A stretch of DNA of 64,000 nucleotides from Malus domestica (GCF_042453785.1 NC_091677.1:5489501-5553500); one strand, 5' to 3'. Positions 23,091 to 35,450 are shown, counted from the first letter of the stretch. The notes: a model not told the origin generated them from the sequence alone. Program-made: numbers and translations.

Positions 23091-23744
23091 AGAATCACAA
23101 CACAACTTTGTTCCCAACCTATCATTTAACATATAATCCAAACGAGTACGTCAGGTTTCTAAAGATTTATGGTGACCCACCCTTGAATATAATATAAGGG
23201 TGGAGATTAAAGCTCTAAGTGCATATTCATTTATTCTCCAGCCTCGATATTAAATCCAAGGGTGCGTGATCATACATTCCTTGGTCACTTGGTGACAAAG
23301 AGACCATTCGGTAATCCAAGCACAACCCAAATCTCATCCGGACAAACAAAAGCATACCCAATGCCAGGAAAATCAAATTCAGAACCAAACCAAAAACAAA
23401 AACAAATCAGATGGGCAGGGTGGAAGACAATCAAACATCCACCAATCTCCATGGAACCACCAATTTCAAAACGCAATGAAGCAAAAATCAAAAACCCAAA
23501 TCGGAACCACAGTCAAAAGCAGGAAAAACTGAAAACCCACCTGGGAAATTGGATGGGTTTTCTTCTGCTTGTTCTTCTGATCGTTAAAGTTGCTTCCTTT
23601 TTCGCTCAAATGGTGGTTGTTTATTCAGCTGCTTCCAATCAATGAGATTCAGACAGAGGAGGGTCTACGAATGGTAGTTTCTGTCATCCACCAAAACCAA
23701 ATGGAGCTTTACGCGTGTTTGCAGTGTGTGCGAAAGAGTGCGTC

Positions 23745-23762
23745 CTCTCTCTCTCTCTCTCA
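23745..23762. repeat. (CT)n microsatellite in the PAM1-like promoter/leader
   Basis: Nine CT units. On the gene's strand this is a GA tract near the presumed transcription start, about 200 bases upstream of the leader-intron donor at 23540. Confidence 0.75.
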
Positions 23763-25595
23763 CTAGGATCAAAATATCATCGGATACGATTGACTGATAT
23801 TTCTACATCCACCATAAATTCAGGAAGTATTGGTGCCTCGCGTCAACGGACTGCGACGCATACGAAACCGACTTGAAACGACGCCGTTTAGTGAACCTGA
23901 AGCTCAATGGCGGCGTTTTGGAATCGTTGCTTAATGGCAAACTTTAACCAACGACAACAGAACGCGTGGTTTGTTAGATATCGCACGACATCAATATATC
24001 CGTCGTTTGTTGGCAGCTGCCCCCGGTCTCGAAGTGATTTTACAATGTGTTTTTTGAATGATTTATTGGAAGATATTTCTTGTTAGCATTATAGTCTAGT
24101 ACTAATGTAAAATCCATCGTTTTATTTCGAACTTATTTGATAAATTGGACTAATAATGTTAATTAAATAAAATTACAAAAATGTTAGTTTGCAGCTCAGT
24201 TAATTAAAAACATTCACTTCATCTTTTCTACCTTCCAAATTCAATTCTACTTTCATGGGTGTGAGTAAATTGAAAAAGAAACCTATAGGATGAAAATGGA
24301 AAAAAACAAACCCATAGGATGAAGGTGAATATCATAGTAAAATATGGGGACTACTAGTCCAACTTAGTAAACCAAAAAAAAAAAGAAAAAACAATGAATC
24401 TTGTGCAGCCATACCCAAGGTAGAGAAACAAAAGAACCAATCAGAGCACATAACATGTAACAATATAGGGATTATCGTGAAATTTGCACTTTGTCACCCT
24501 TGTTTTTTGGTCTCAATTTCATATCTAAAATTATGATTTGCTCCCAAAAACTAATCTGACCGTTAAGTTATCTGTTAAAATATGACGTGGCAAACCTTTG
24601 GCCCTAATAAAAAAATTAAAATTAATCAAAAATGTCTTTCTATACAAACTGAAAACATAAATATTGAAAAGTTAAAAATTAAATATGAGAAAAAATATTT
24701 TTCTCTACCACTCTTATTCTCACACATGCAACCTCATGCAAGTCATCCGCACCACCAAACTCTCCCCCACCCCACACCAACCCGACCCACTCCAAATCTA
24801 CACCAATGCAACCTCCTTTTATCTTTATCCCGGCGGGTACACCTCTTACCTGCGTCCATCCGCGCAACGAACATGTTTGTAAGGTTCATCTCCGTCGTGT
24901 TGTCGAAAACGCTACATTTGGCTTGACACATATTGTAGCCGAGTCTTGGGTACAAATCTAAAGCGGGTATGGATTGATTAGAAATGAGAATTGGATTTGG
25001 TAGTGGAATTTGAGAATCGAAGTGACAACGACTTGGTCGTAGCCAGTCCGAAATCGACTTTGGCTCAGTGAGTGCGTGGGGCGAGTATGCCTATAGAGTG
25101 AGGTGTTCAGATCGAATGGCGGAGATATTAGCGACTTGAGAACCGAGGATAGATGTTGTGCTTACTTTCTGAAAAAGGCAACGAATGAGAGGAGGGTAAG
25201 ATTGTAGTGATAGTCAGAAAATACAAGTAAATTTTTTCTATTTTATAGTGTTTTTTGTTTAAATATTTTTTTTTGGATTTATCCACTTTTTTTTTAGGTA
25301 TTAAACTTTTATTAATAACAAATCATAACTTTAGGTTAGAAAGTGAAGGGAAAGAATTAAGGATAATAAAGTGTAAATTTTACAATAAGTTGTGAAGTGA
25401 GAATTAACTAGTGTGTTACTCAGTTCTTAGCAAACTGTTTTCTTCCTTCTTGTGTTACTCCTCATTGATGGACCCAACCCACAAAGACTTTCACTTTCAT
25501 CTCCCATCTTCCAAAAAGTCACTAGCAAACACTCCTCCTGCTCCCACAAACTTCCCCAACTCTGAGAATTGTGAGTTCTAAAGCAGCTCTGACAG
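23763..25595. other. Divergent promoter region (PAM1-like / FtsHi3)
   Basis: No gene is supported. Open stretches at 24582-24955 on both strands are proline- or glycine-biased and unrecognised. The right end, 25480-25595, is the FtsHi3 leader. A leader intron 25596-25710 (ACAG|GTTTAT ... GTTTCAG) precedes its start codon. Confidence 0.55.
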
Positions 25596-25737
25596 GTTTA
25601 TTTTTCTGAATTTTGTTCATTTTTCTTGCCGAATTACAAAAATTTATGAGTTTTTCTGTGTTATTGCAATGGTGGTGATAAAGTTAGTGGGTTTTGCTCT
25701 GTTGTTTCAGTAGACAAGTGTTTTTGTAGAGAAAAGC

Positions 25738-28700
25738 ATGGCTTCTTGTTTTTCTGTTGTTTCCAATACTGGGTTCTTATCTATTCCCAACAAATTAGAA
25801 TTTCACGGCGAAAAGTCCAAGTCTTTGGGAAGGTATAGAGGTTTTTGCCGTAGTTCATTTGCTTTTCGTTCCGTGGGATTTCGTAAATTGCGAAACTTTC
25901 AACATGGGTTGTTCTCGAACAATGAGCTTAGGCCACTGATGAATGGAAACAGTGGAGTTTGGTTAGAGGGATTGAATAGTTGTTGTAAATCTAGACATGG
26001 GTTGTGTTGTTACAATAAAATGGAGCCATTTACGAATGCAAATAGCGCGAATAAGCAGATCCATTTGGGGAAGAAAGGAGACACTAAGTTGAGGTCTTTG
26101 AGGAGGAGATTTTCTTTGAGATTGCGCCCGAGGTTGCGGTGGTTAGCTATGAGAGTGAAAAGAGTTACAATTCAGTCAGTGTTGAATGGTGTTGGGACTT
26201 TCTTGCGAAAGAACATGAGAAGAGTGACACTTGTTTCTTTGGTTTCTGTGATATTGGGGCTCTGCTATTTGTTTCTGAAGTTAACCGCTGTGCCCTCTCC
26301 GAAAATGGTTCCATATTCAGAATTGATAACAACCCTTCAAAATGAGTCTGTTACAAAAGTTCTACTTGAAGAGGGGTCTCGTCGGATATATTATAACACA
26401 AATTCTCACGTTGATGGGGGTACTCAATTGTCTGAGGGAGAATTGCCAAGCATTGAAGGTGAGAATGTGGCCGATAAAGTCACAAGTAATGATGGTTCTC
26501 GATCTAGTCAAGCACTGAATAGGAATGTTTTGAGAAAATTATCACCGACTCAAGCTTCTACGCCTGACTGGCAGTATTCGACCAGAAAAGTAGATCATGA
26601 TGAGAAATTTTTACTTAGTTTGATGAGAGAGAAAGGAATTACATATGGCTCGGCTCCTCAATCAGTTTTGATGTCAATGAGGACTACTTTGATAACTATA
26701 ATATCTCTGTGGATTCCTTTGATGCCACTGATGTGGCTTCTTTATCGTCAACTTTCTGCTGCTAATAGCCCAGCTAGAAAGCGGCGACCTGATAAGCAGT
26801 TGGTTGGATTTGAAGATGTTGAGGGAGTTGATGCTGCGAAATTGGAGCTTATGGAGGTACACTTCTCTTCTCTAGAATACATTAGATATGTTGCATGCTT
26901 TATTTCTATGCATCGACACTTTTTTGCTTTGCTAACTTGATTATGTAGTTGATAATGAGGTAACTTACTTTTCTTATCACAGTACCGTGGATATCCTTCA
27001 TTCTGCTTGCTACAATTATGTACTCTGTGAAAGCTTGGAAGCTTTTGGCTTAAACACTTACTGATACAAGTTATAAACACTAGGAAGACATATTTATCAG
27101 TTCTTAGATAGAAAGATAGAGCATCACAGCCAAAACAGTGCATCTTTTGCTTGTTGTTGGAGTGTTCTGATCTCTGTGAGCTTGAAACACCAAAGGTTTG
27201 AACAAAATATATATACTACGGAGAAAGTTGTGCATTTCTGTTAAATATAAAGGCTGGTTCACATCATGAATCGAAATTTGTATCCAGAACAGTGCTGGGA
27301 AGGTATCCCAAGGCTTGCAACAAGTTCGATCACACATGGCGATGAGCCTTTCAGGGTGCATATCTTTTATTGAGATATAATCTTGTGGATGTTTCTCGTT
27401 TTATTCAGAGGTGTTAGACAAGTGAATAACATAAGTCTTGTATAACGGGATCTCTTTAAGCTTTATGTCCTTCTAAAGTTTATTATTGCCTCTCAGAACT
27501 ATGATGTTTGTTACCTTGGTGGATTTTACGACCTGTTTGTATACGTGATTACAAACAAAGGCACTGAAATATATTCTTATTATTTAATTATTTATTCAAT
27601 TTTCTTCCTTTATTTTCTTGACATCTTTCTTGTTTGTAGATAGTTTTATGCTTGCAAGGAGCTATTAACTACAACAAACTAGGAGCAAAGTTACCCAGAG
27701 GTGTATTGCTGGTTGGTCCTCCAGGAACAGGGAAAACATTACTTGCCCGTGCAGTGGCTGGAGAAGCAGGTGTACCATTTTTCAGTGTTTCTGCCAGTGA
27801 ATTTGTGGAGATGTTTGTTGGAAGAGGAGCAGCTCGCATTAGAGACCTTTTCAATATGGCAAGGAAACATTCACCTTCAATTGTATTCATTGATGAGCTT
27901 GATGCAGTTGGAACGAAGCGTGGCAGAAGTTTTAATGATGAGCGTGACCAAACATTGAATCAGGTAATATAAGGTTCAATTCTGGCTTCAATCCTGCATT
28001 TCTCACATCCATTCAAAGTTTAAGCGGTCACATTCTGAATGTCTTCTGGAATTGTTAGTATATAATTTCATCTGTGGGCCATTATTTGTATTTCCAAACT
28101 TTTTGAAAATTGTCAAATCACTGTAGTTGGGAAGACTCTTTTGTTCTCTCCTGTTTGATTTTGTTTGATGGGAAAATAATATTGGTCCCCTCTAAAATCT
28201 TGCCAACTTTTCTTGCTTATTTACTGTGCGTTTAGCTTATACTTTCACCTTCAATCTTAGAACATTGAGTATTTCCTTTAATGTCCTTAGTTTTGTTTTC
28301 AATTTTCAAGTCTAAATAGCTATCAAGTATCAACACGTTAAATTAGCTTATTGTTTCGATTCTGCTGTTATGTACAATAGTAGAAGGCAGTATTAAGGAT
28401 AACCACATTATTGTATCGGTAGATCTTAGATATGGATTTCAGTGAACATCTTGTCAACTGTCATGTATGTTTGAAATTTATTTTAATATCAATTCGATAA
28501 TGTTTTTTCATTGAATTTTTTTTTTCTGTTCTTGTAGTTGCTGACGGAAATGGATGGATTTGAGTCAGACTCAAAGTTGATTGTTGTTGCAGCAACAAAC
28601 AGGCCCGAAGTATTGGATTCTGCCCTTTGTAGGCCAGGCCGCTTCTCAAGAAAAATAGTTGTAGGAGAACCAGATGAAGAAGGAAGGAGAAAGATATTGG

Positions 28701-29119
28701 CTGTACATTTGAGAGGAGTTCCTTTGGAGGAAGACACTAATCTTATTTGCGATCTCATTGCTTCACTGACACCAGGTTTTGTAGGTGCTGATCTTGCAAA
28801 CATCGTCAATGAAGCTGCTTTACTTGCTGCTCGTAGGGGTATACAGTACATCCAAATGATCTTTTGGTTTTCTGAAATTGTACACAGATCTCAACTTCCT
28901 ATTAATCTATGGTCTGTTGCAGGTGGTGAAACTGTGGCCAGAGAAGATGTAATGGAAGCAATTGAAAGGGCAAAATTTGGAATTAATGATAAGCAACTTA
29001 GGCCGAGTACAATAAGCAAGGAGCTTGGGAAAATGTTCCCGTGGATGCCTTCTCTGATGGGAAAGAACACAAGGCAAGACGGAGTGCAAGGGCCTCTAGG
29101 ATATCAAACTCTGAGCTGA
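25738..29119 (+). CDS. FTSHI3: FtsHi3-type chloroplast AAA ATPase lacking the protease domain
   Basis: Four coding exons (25738-26856, 27640-27963, 28538-28838, 28923-29119) give 646 residues. The N-terminus is Ser/Arg-rich with few acidic residues, like a plastid transit peptide. Two membrane segments follow at about 163-182 and 316-336. The AAA module has Walker A GPPGTGKT (399-406), Walker B IVFIDELD (Asp458, Glu459) and the second region of homology with CRPGRF. The pore loop reads [10 protein letters not shown] where active FtsH has GVGA. The chain ends soon after the AAA lid, at GPLGYQTLS, with no M41 peptidase domain and no HEXXH zinc site. This matches Arabidopsis FTSHI3 (At3g02450), annotated as an inactive protease. 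FtsHi proteins act in the chloroplast envelope; FtsHi3's exact role is less clear. Confidence 0.93.
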
Positions 29120-29804
29120 GTATGTCCATACGTTCTAGTGATAGTGATATGAATGATACAAAACAAATTTTTGACGAGTTAGCAATTTTGATTTATATTC
29201 GTTATTATCATCTAATATATAAAGTCAATTAATTTGAAATGGTTAGTTTTTGGTATCCCATATATGAATGCTGAACTTACTCTATATCCGTGCTCTAAAC
29301 TTTGTTCCGTCATGATCTGGCGAGTTCAGTGTCATCTATATCCATATGAGTGAAAGTTCATAGCTATAGTCATGTCTTGTCTATAGAAGCTCAAGTTCGT
29401 ACACAGGAAAAATAGTTCACAGGAGCAAATATCAATTTTAGGTTGACATCAATCGATATTTGTATAAATGTCCAGACCTGTAGTTCATGGAAAATCGTCA
29501 ACTTAAAAGATGTTCGACAGCAGTTCATTCTGAATCAAATCGTCATCCACGCATATCTATTCCAACTTCAGTGGTCACTCTGAAGGCGGAATAAGTAATA
29601 GTAACACTAACTTGTCCACATTTTCTTGGTTCCGTTGTTTTCATATTTCTAGAATCATCAGCTGTCTTGATTTTGCAATTTTACATCTTCTGTTCCTTGT
29701 ACAAGGTTCCATTGTTAAATTGCTCTTTTTTTTAGTGATGATATCAGATTCTGTGACACTTTAAAGATACTGTACATGCATTGATAATTGGCATTTTATC
29801 CAAA

Positions 29805-30045
29805 TGGCCCCTCAGATTTAAAACCAATAGAAGTGGTCTCTGAGATTGTCCACCATCAATCCTTTTGGTCATTTCGTGAGAAATCTCCATTAAATCGGAG
29901 GTATTTTTGTCAAATCAACTCCTCCCCTTGAACTAGTGGTTTCTTCAATTTAAAGGAGATTTTTCATAGAAGGAACAAAATGATTGACGGTGGACAATCT
30001 CAACGACCTCTTCTATCGATTTTAAATCTCAGGGACCAATGTGAG
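29805..30045. mobile_element. Fold-back MITE downstream of FtsHi3
   Basis: The left arm (about 29805-29900: 'cctcagatttaaaaccaatag', 'ctgagattgtccacc', 'gagaaatctcc') is the reverse complement, with some mismatches, of the right arm (about 29955-30040). The spacer is short. No coding capacity. The termini are set only approximately. Confidence 0.75.
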
Positions 30046-30379
30046 GATTTATGACAATCTCAGGAACCATTTTAAGCTAAAAAGCTTGGATAATTTGATA
30101 TGTGTACGTAAATCTTGCTTATATCATGGGAATCGTGGAATCCATGAAATGATGGTTGGTGGGATGTCATTTTCCAACTAGGGATGTATTGCTAATCTTG
30201 TCAGCAACCTAAACTATGAGCAGGCCTATAGTTTCCCAGTTTATTGGAATAATGTGTGATTTTGAGTTTGACACCCACTAATATGCCATTTTGTCATGAT
30301 TTTAAGATTCTCTTGGACTCTCTCATGTCTTTCAACTCAATTTTGTTTCTTTTTTTCTATGTGATAGTGAAATGATACC

Positions 30380-30690
30380 ATGACCGTTTCCCAGAAGTCT
30401 GAATCTACACGACGAGGCTTCTCAGATGCAGGTCCGGCGCTGTATGAGAAACGATATTACTGCTACGAGTTGGACAGCCGATACAGGATCGTACTTGCAC
30501 TGTCATGAACTTCGAAGAGGCGATCAGGTATCGAGTAGATTCCCGATGCCAAGATATTTCAAAGCATACCGTGATGGTACACATGAACTATGTTTCCAGG
30601 TTAGAGGCAGCATTAGGGTTTTCATTTTTGGATTCACCCGTACCCATAATATTGGTTGAAGCACATTGCTGTATCATTCCAATGTACTAA
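30380..30690 (+). other. Unassigned GC-richer island with two overlapping short ORFs
   Basis: A 42-codon ORF (30380-30508, starting MTVSQKSEST) overlaps by ATGA with a 61-codon ORF (30505-30690, starting MNFEEAIRYR). The composition is closer to coding DNA than its surroundings, and the location is 1.26 kb beyond the FtsHi3 stop. I do not recognise either peptide. It may be a gene remnant, a small-peptide gene or part of an extended 3' untranslated region. Confidence 0.35.
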
Positions 30691-30858
30691 ACTACGATAT
30701 CTACAGGATTATAATTATTGACAATAAAAAGAAATAAATAAATGGAATATTTTATGGTTTGGAAACTTGAGACCCCCACCGTCCATGCGTTCCCCATGTT
30801 GATCTGAGAAAAGATGATGATTGATGACCACCGCAAGGCACTCCATCCCTCCTAAATG

Positions 30859-31057
30859 GACTCCTCCCGTTCTCATACACTCTCATCCTCTCCTCTTTTG
30901 TGCGGTCACAGTTAAGCTATGTCAACATTTTATATTGATTTTTTTATAGAGATAAAAGACAAAATAATCGTAATATAAAATGTTGACGTGATTTAACCGT
31001 GACCTCACAAATAAGAGAGAATGAGTGTATAGGAACTAGGAGGGCAGAGAAGCCAGG
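30859..31057. mobile_element. MITE with long inverted arms and a 13-bp flanking repeat
   Basis: The arms pair 'gtgcggtcacagttaagc' with its near complement ending 'aaccgtgacctcac', and 'caacattttatatt' with 'aatataaaatgttg'. They extend outward to the 'cataCACTC' region. Flanking direct repeats 'tccctcctaaatg' lie at 30846-30858 and 31058-31070. The long arms and roughly 9-13 bp duplication suggest a Mutator-type MITE, but that assignment is inference. Confidence 0.75.
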
Positions 31058-31639
31058 TCCCTCCTAAATGTCTTTGATTGCAAGTATTTGGGAATTTGAA
31101 TCAAGGATGTGCTTTTATATTGCAATTTGCAGATTTAGATCAGAACGCCTGACCACATGACCTTTTCGACCACCTTCGCAAAATCATGGGATTCATGTAT
31201 TTTGTGTATTTTAGTTTTGCTCGACTCCACGCTGGTCTCACCCATGTGAAAAAGGGCAGCCTTACCCAAGTTCCACTTTAGTTACTCCTAGTTATTCAAA
31301 CGTCATCCAGAGACACATTGAGTAATTTGGAAGCAACATGAACATTTTATTCATATTCCTTCTGTTGAAGGAAGCCACACGATCTTAAACGTGGTCGATA
31401 GGGCGCCGGCGATTGTGGTGGATTGCCATGGAAGTAGACCTAGGAAGCAAAAATGGATCTGTTGCCCAGTAGAACAACCTAATGTAATGCGGAAAACAGA
31501 ACCCAGATTTCCTAATTCCTATATGCACATTTTAATTCAACTAACTTACGAGCAATCCACCACAATTACAGATCATCCTATTTACAAGATTGTTGATGGA
31601 TCAGCAAGCTTGCTGTTCCACAAAGCCGTTGTTTTCGCG

Positions 31640-34600
31640 TTAGATGATTGCGGCTTTAAGTCTCCTCATCAGCTCCTCCCTGTATTCAAAGGAAGAGTTC
31701 AAACCGGCGTTAGAATAAAACTGATCTTTTACTGACCTTCTACGCTGCGAATATACGAGTTTTTATCCGATTTTGAATTTACCTTGTGAGTAGTCTGTCT
31801 TGAGATGAAGCGGATAGGAGTCCCCTGTTCTCTTCAGCCCTCCTTAACAGGTACGGCAGCACCAACTGTATCGGTCCGAATGGCATGTACTTGCTTACTT
31901 GAAACCCTGAATTTTTCAGGCCGAAGGAGAGCGATTCTGCCATTCCGTACAGTTGCGCAAATTCGAGCTTCTGGTGCACCTTCCCGACCCCTATTTCATG
32001 TGCTTTTGCCATTGCCAGTCTCCCTACATTTGCATTCAACATTTCACGTCAGACATACCACCGATACAAAACTCTAAACCAATGTAGTGGGGCTTTTCTG
32101 CAAGTTTTATTTACCTGATTCAACATTATGGGTTGCAAGGACAACTGCATCAGAGCCATTTGCAATCCTCTCGAGCATGAACGAAGCACAGTCGTTGTAG
32201 CACGCGTGCGTGTCCTCAATGCAATCGTGGATAGGAGACTTATAGCCCAAGGAAGAAGCTAGTTTTCCTTCACTTGACATATAAGCTCCCCTCACCACTT
32301 TGAACCCCATTGAAACACCCATCTTATCTGCAGCCTTTGTTGCCAGCAACAATCTTTCCTTTGCATCTTTCAAGTAAGCTTGAATCGTCCCGTAAACAAT
32401 TGGGTTATCATCTTTGTTGTAGATGATCGCAGAGGAGTAGGTCAAGTAATCGATGGCCGGTTGAATTGAAGTGTACTCTGCGTCAACGGATAGAGGCACA
32501 TTGGCTTCTGAACACTTTTGGGACAGTTTTAGTAGTCTCTGGTGGACTAATTCAAGATCACGCTCTTCTTCCGGGGTCAAGGGCTCCGGCTTTTCGAGGG
32601 TATGGTAGAGAGGGCTCGATTCCGAGAAAATGGGAAACGTATCGCGCTTCCATGGAAGATTGAAAGACGGATCTTGCTGTTGCCATCTCAGCAAGTCACT
32701 CACTCGCCGAAGCAGATTGGTGGGGCAAATTGCAGTAATTTTCACAATGATAAAGCTCACCTGTTACAAGCCAAAACATCACTTTCAGTTTCAGTTACCA
32801 TCGCAAATAAACTTCACGAGCAAGTGGTGAAGAAAAACAAATCACAACAAGAATTGCTTTGCTTGAAAGTGCTTTTTTGACGAGTCACCGTCAGAATCAA
32901 ACTCAATTGGCGTACCAAGCTTTCACATGGTTTGCAAATTGCACTAATCAAGATTCAATTAGTGATAATTGCAAAATTAAACACTAATATTAAGAATAGT
33001 AAATGGTTGATTGATGTTGGAAGATTTGTCGGCAGCAACTAGGAAGCCAAATCAAATGTAAACAGCCCTAGACCTAGATGGAAGATTCAAGGTTGGCCAA
33101 ACAACTCGGTGGTGCATGTAAAGAACCAAGTGGCACAAGTAAAAACCAACTTCGTGCTGCATGCAAACAACCAAATGGCATAAGCAAGAAAGTAGGACCC
33201 GCAATCCTACATGTCAACGGTATGGATTCAGACTTTTTGATCATATACCATGTCGAAACAATATTAACATTTAGTAACGGAATATTTTAGCCATTAAGTC
33301 TTATTATTAATTTTTTTTAATAAACGATATTACATATACTAGGAAGAGAGGGTGAATTAAGCATTACGGTTAATAATAATGCGGTCTAAACTCGTATTTG
33401 GTAAGAACTATACCTAATATTTCTTATTTATACATGAAAAAGAATATCATTAGACCATTACTAAATCACCTTAAGTCTTATTTTACATAAGAAAAATTAA
33501 ACTCTAAGGCCTCGTTTGTTTGACCTCCTTAGCTAGGACTGGACTAGCTAGGACTAATAACCCATGTTTGGTGCAAGCCGGGATTGAGTTTAGTGGGATT
33601 AAGTCGGACTCGTGCCGACTAAATCCTTCGTTAGCTGGGCTTAGCGAGAGCCCCCGAAAATGAGGGGATTGCTAGTCCCGTTTCCCTGCTTCCCCTCACT
33701 TTGCCTCACCCCACACCTGAGAACTTGCCCTCCCACTGTCTTTCTCCCCACCTCCCTCTCATCTGTCCATAAGATCTCCAAGTCAGAGACCCAGAAAACC
33801 CAAAAAAGCCAAAAACCCAGAAAACTCAGAAATCGAAAGCAGATTCAACCCCATCTCCCACCTTCAAGCCACTCATGCATGCATCCCGCCGTCAACTCCT
33901 AAATTTTCATTTTCGTTTTTGCTCTTTGGTTTGATTTTAAGATTTGCAGGGGATTTTGTGAGAGGAATAGAAGAGGCAGAGAGAGATTTGCAGTGAAGAG
34001 GAAGAGAGGAAAAGAGGCAGAGGGAAGAAAGAGAGGGATTTGGACGGAAAAAAGGAAGAGGGAAGAGAGAGAGAGGGATTTGGACGGAAAAAAGGCAGAG
34101 GGAAGAGAGAGAGAGATTTGGACGGAAAAAAGGCTGAGGGAAGAGAGAGGGATTTGGATGGAAAAGGATGCAGTGTGCGGACGAAAACATGAGAGAAGAA
34201 GATGATTAAAACTGACCAAAATAATATTTCTAGAAAGGAAAATGATTATTTAATAATAAAATATTAATATATATAAATTAAATTAATGATAAAATATTGT
34301 AAATATAAAATTTAATAATATAATATATGAGTCCTGCTTTTTAATCCGACACAGCACCAAACGCTTCACTAAGTTAGTCCAGTTTAGTCTAGTCTAAGCC
34401 AGTCCAGCTTAGTCCCTGCAACTAGTCCAGTTCGAGACAGTCCGGTGCAACAAACGTCCCCTAAAGGTTAAAATTTTGACTCAGAACACTGGAATTTTTG
34501 GGTATACATCATGCTCTACGAAGGGCCCGCGTCACAGTTTATTGTTATAAACACGCAGTAAATTGGTTAATGAACTTCATTTTTAAGCTAAAAAAACTAA

Positions 34601-35450
34601 CAAAAAATTAAAAAAAAACTTTAATTTTAATGAAAAATGACAAATAAAAGTATAGGAAATAATATCAAAGAAATGTAAAAATATAATTCTTTTTTGTTAA
34701 AAATGAATAGTTCCGAAATGTTTCATTAAAATTCCCTAAAAAAAAAGGTTCCGAACGATTAAATCATGAGTCGAACTTTAGAAGAGTTTCTTTAGCATTT
34801 TTCTTTTAAAAAAAGAGAAAAGAAAAACAGAATTTCGATATGATCAAAGAAAAGTCAACAAATCGAATCTTAAATCTTTTTATTATGGGGTGATGTGGAG
34901 AACTACTTACCGAAGAAGGTGGCAGGGATTTGGTGGATTCAGCGGTGTCTAAGAAGCCTTGCAAGTTCTTGTCACATGCCTCGTTGTCACCGGCGTACTC
35001 CAAAGCGTAAACCAGCATCCCTCTCAGCCCCGCCTCGTTTAGCTCCAGCACCGACTTTCCGGCGGCGACGGCATCTTCGCCGGCGCAAAAGTGGTCATAA
35101 ATCGTGGACCGTATCATCCCCAAGATCACGTCTTTGATCAAGGGAGTCTGCATGAGCTTGGAACGCATGACCCACATTCCAACATCCACCATCGGTTCCA
35201 CCGCCACCATATGGAGGTTCAGAGCCGCCCTCAACAGCCGTGACGTGGAGACCGAGGCAAAGAGCTTGTCCGCGTCATCAAAGCTGGAAAGGCTGGGGTC
35301 GGCGTCGATGGTGGTGGCTGTGGGGTGTGGTGCTTTTTCGGCATAGCCGATTGGCTGGGAAATGGCGGATATGGTGGTGGAGGAGGCGGAGTTAAGTGGC
35401 CTGACATTTTTCAGGAGTTTTGATGCTCCTGGGATTACACGGTTTGCCAT
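31640..35450 (-). CDS. PRODH: Proline dehydrogenase, mitochondrial (ERD5-like)
   Basis: Four exons give 488 residues: 35450-34911 (180 codons), 32760-32115, 32023-31783 and 31679-31640. All introns are GT-AG. The enzyme is an FAD-dependent mitochondrial inner-membrane protein that oxidises proline to pyrroline-5-carboxylate. The N-terminus is rich in Arg, Ser and Ala, as expected of a mitochondrial presequence. Family stretches include ITAICPTNLLRRVSDLLRW, SESSPLYHT, LTPEEERDLE, GFKVVRGAYMSSE, ATHNVESGRL, EFAQLYGM and the substrate-binding YLLRRAEENRG (453-463). Length is near Arabidopsis ERD5 (499). In Arabidopsis the gene is repressed by drought and induced by proline and rehydration. Intron 1 is 2.15 kb because a Harbinger-like element sits in it. 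No coding damage is visible. Confidence 0.96.
33508..34461. mobile_element. PIF/Harbinger-like non-autonomous element in PRODH intron 1
   Basis: The 954-bp element is flanked by TAA (33505-33507 and 34462-34464), the PIF/Harbinger target. Ends are GGCCTCGTTTGTTTG and, reverse complemented, GGGGACGTTTGTTGC (about 10 of 15 match). Subterminal clusters of 'actagtcc/ggactagct' words repeat at both ends. The middle (33990-34165) holds about four imperfect 35-43 bp tandem GA-rich units around 'gggatttggacggaaaa'. No transposase is encoded. Confidence 0.75.

Noticed and set aside
24582-24955. Proline/histidine-rich ORFs between the PAM1-like and FtsHi3 genes
   Set aside because: They are overlapping low-complexity frames on both strands with no splice or family support.
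31391-31735. 114-codon ORF over the 3' end of PRODH
   Set aside because: It is antisense to the final PRODH exon and 3' untranslated region and has no recognisable domain.
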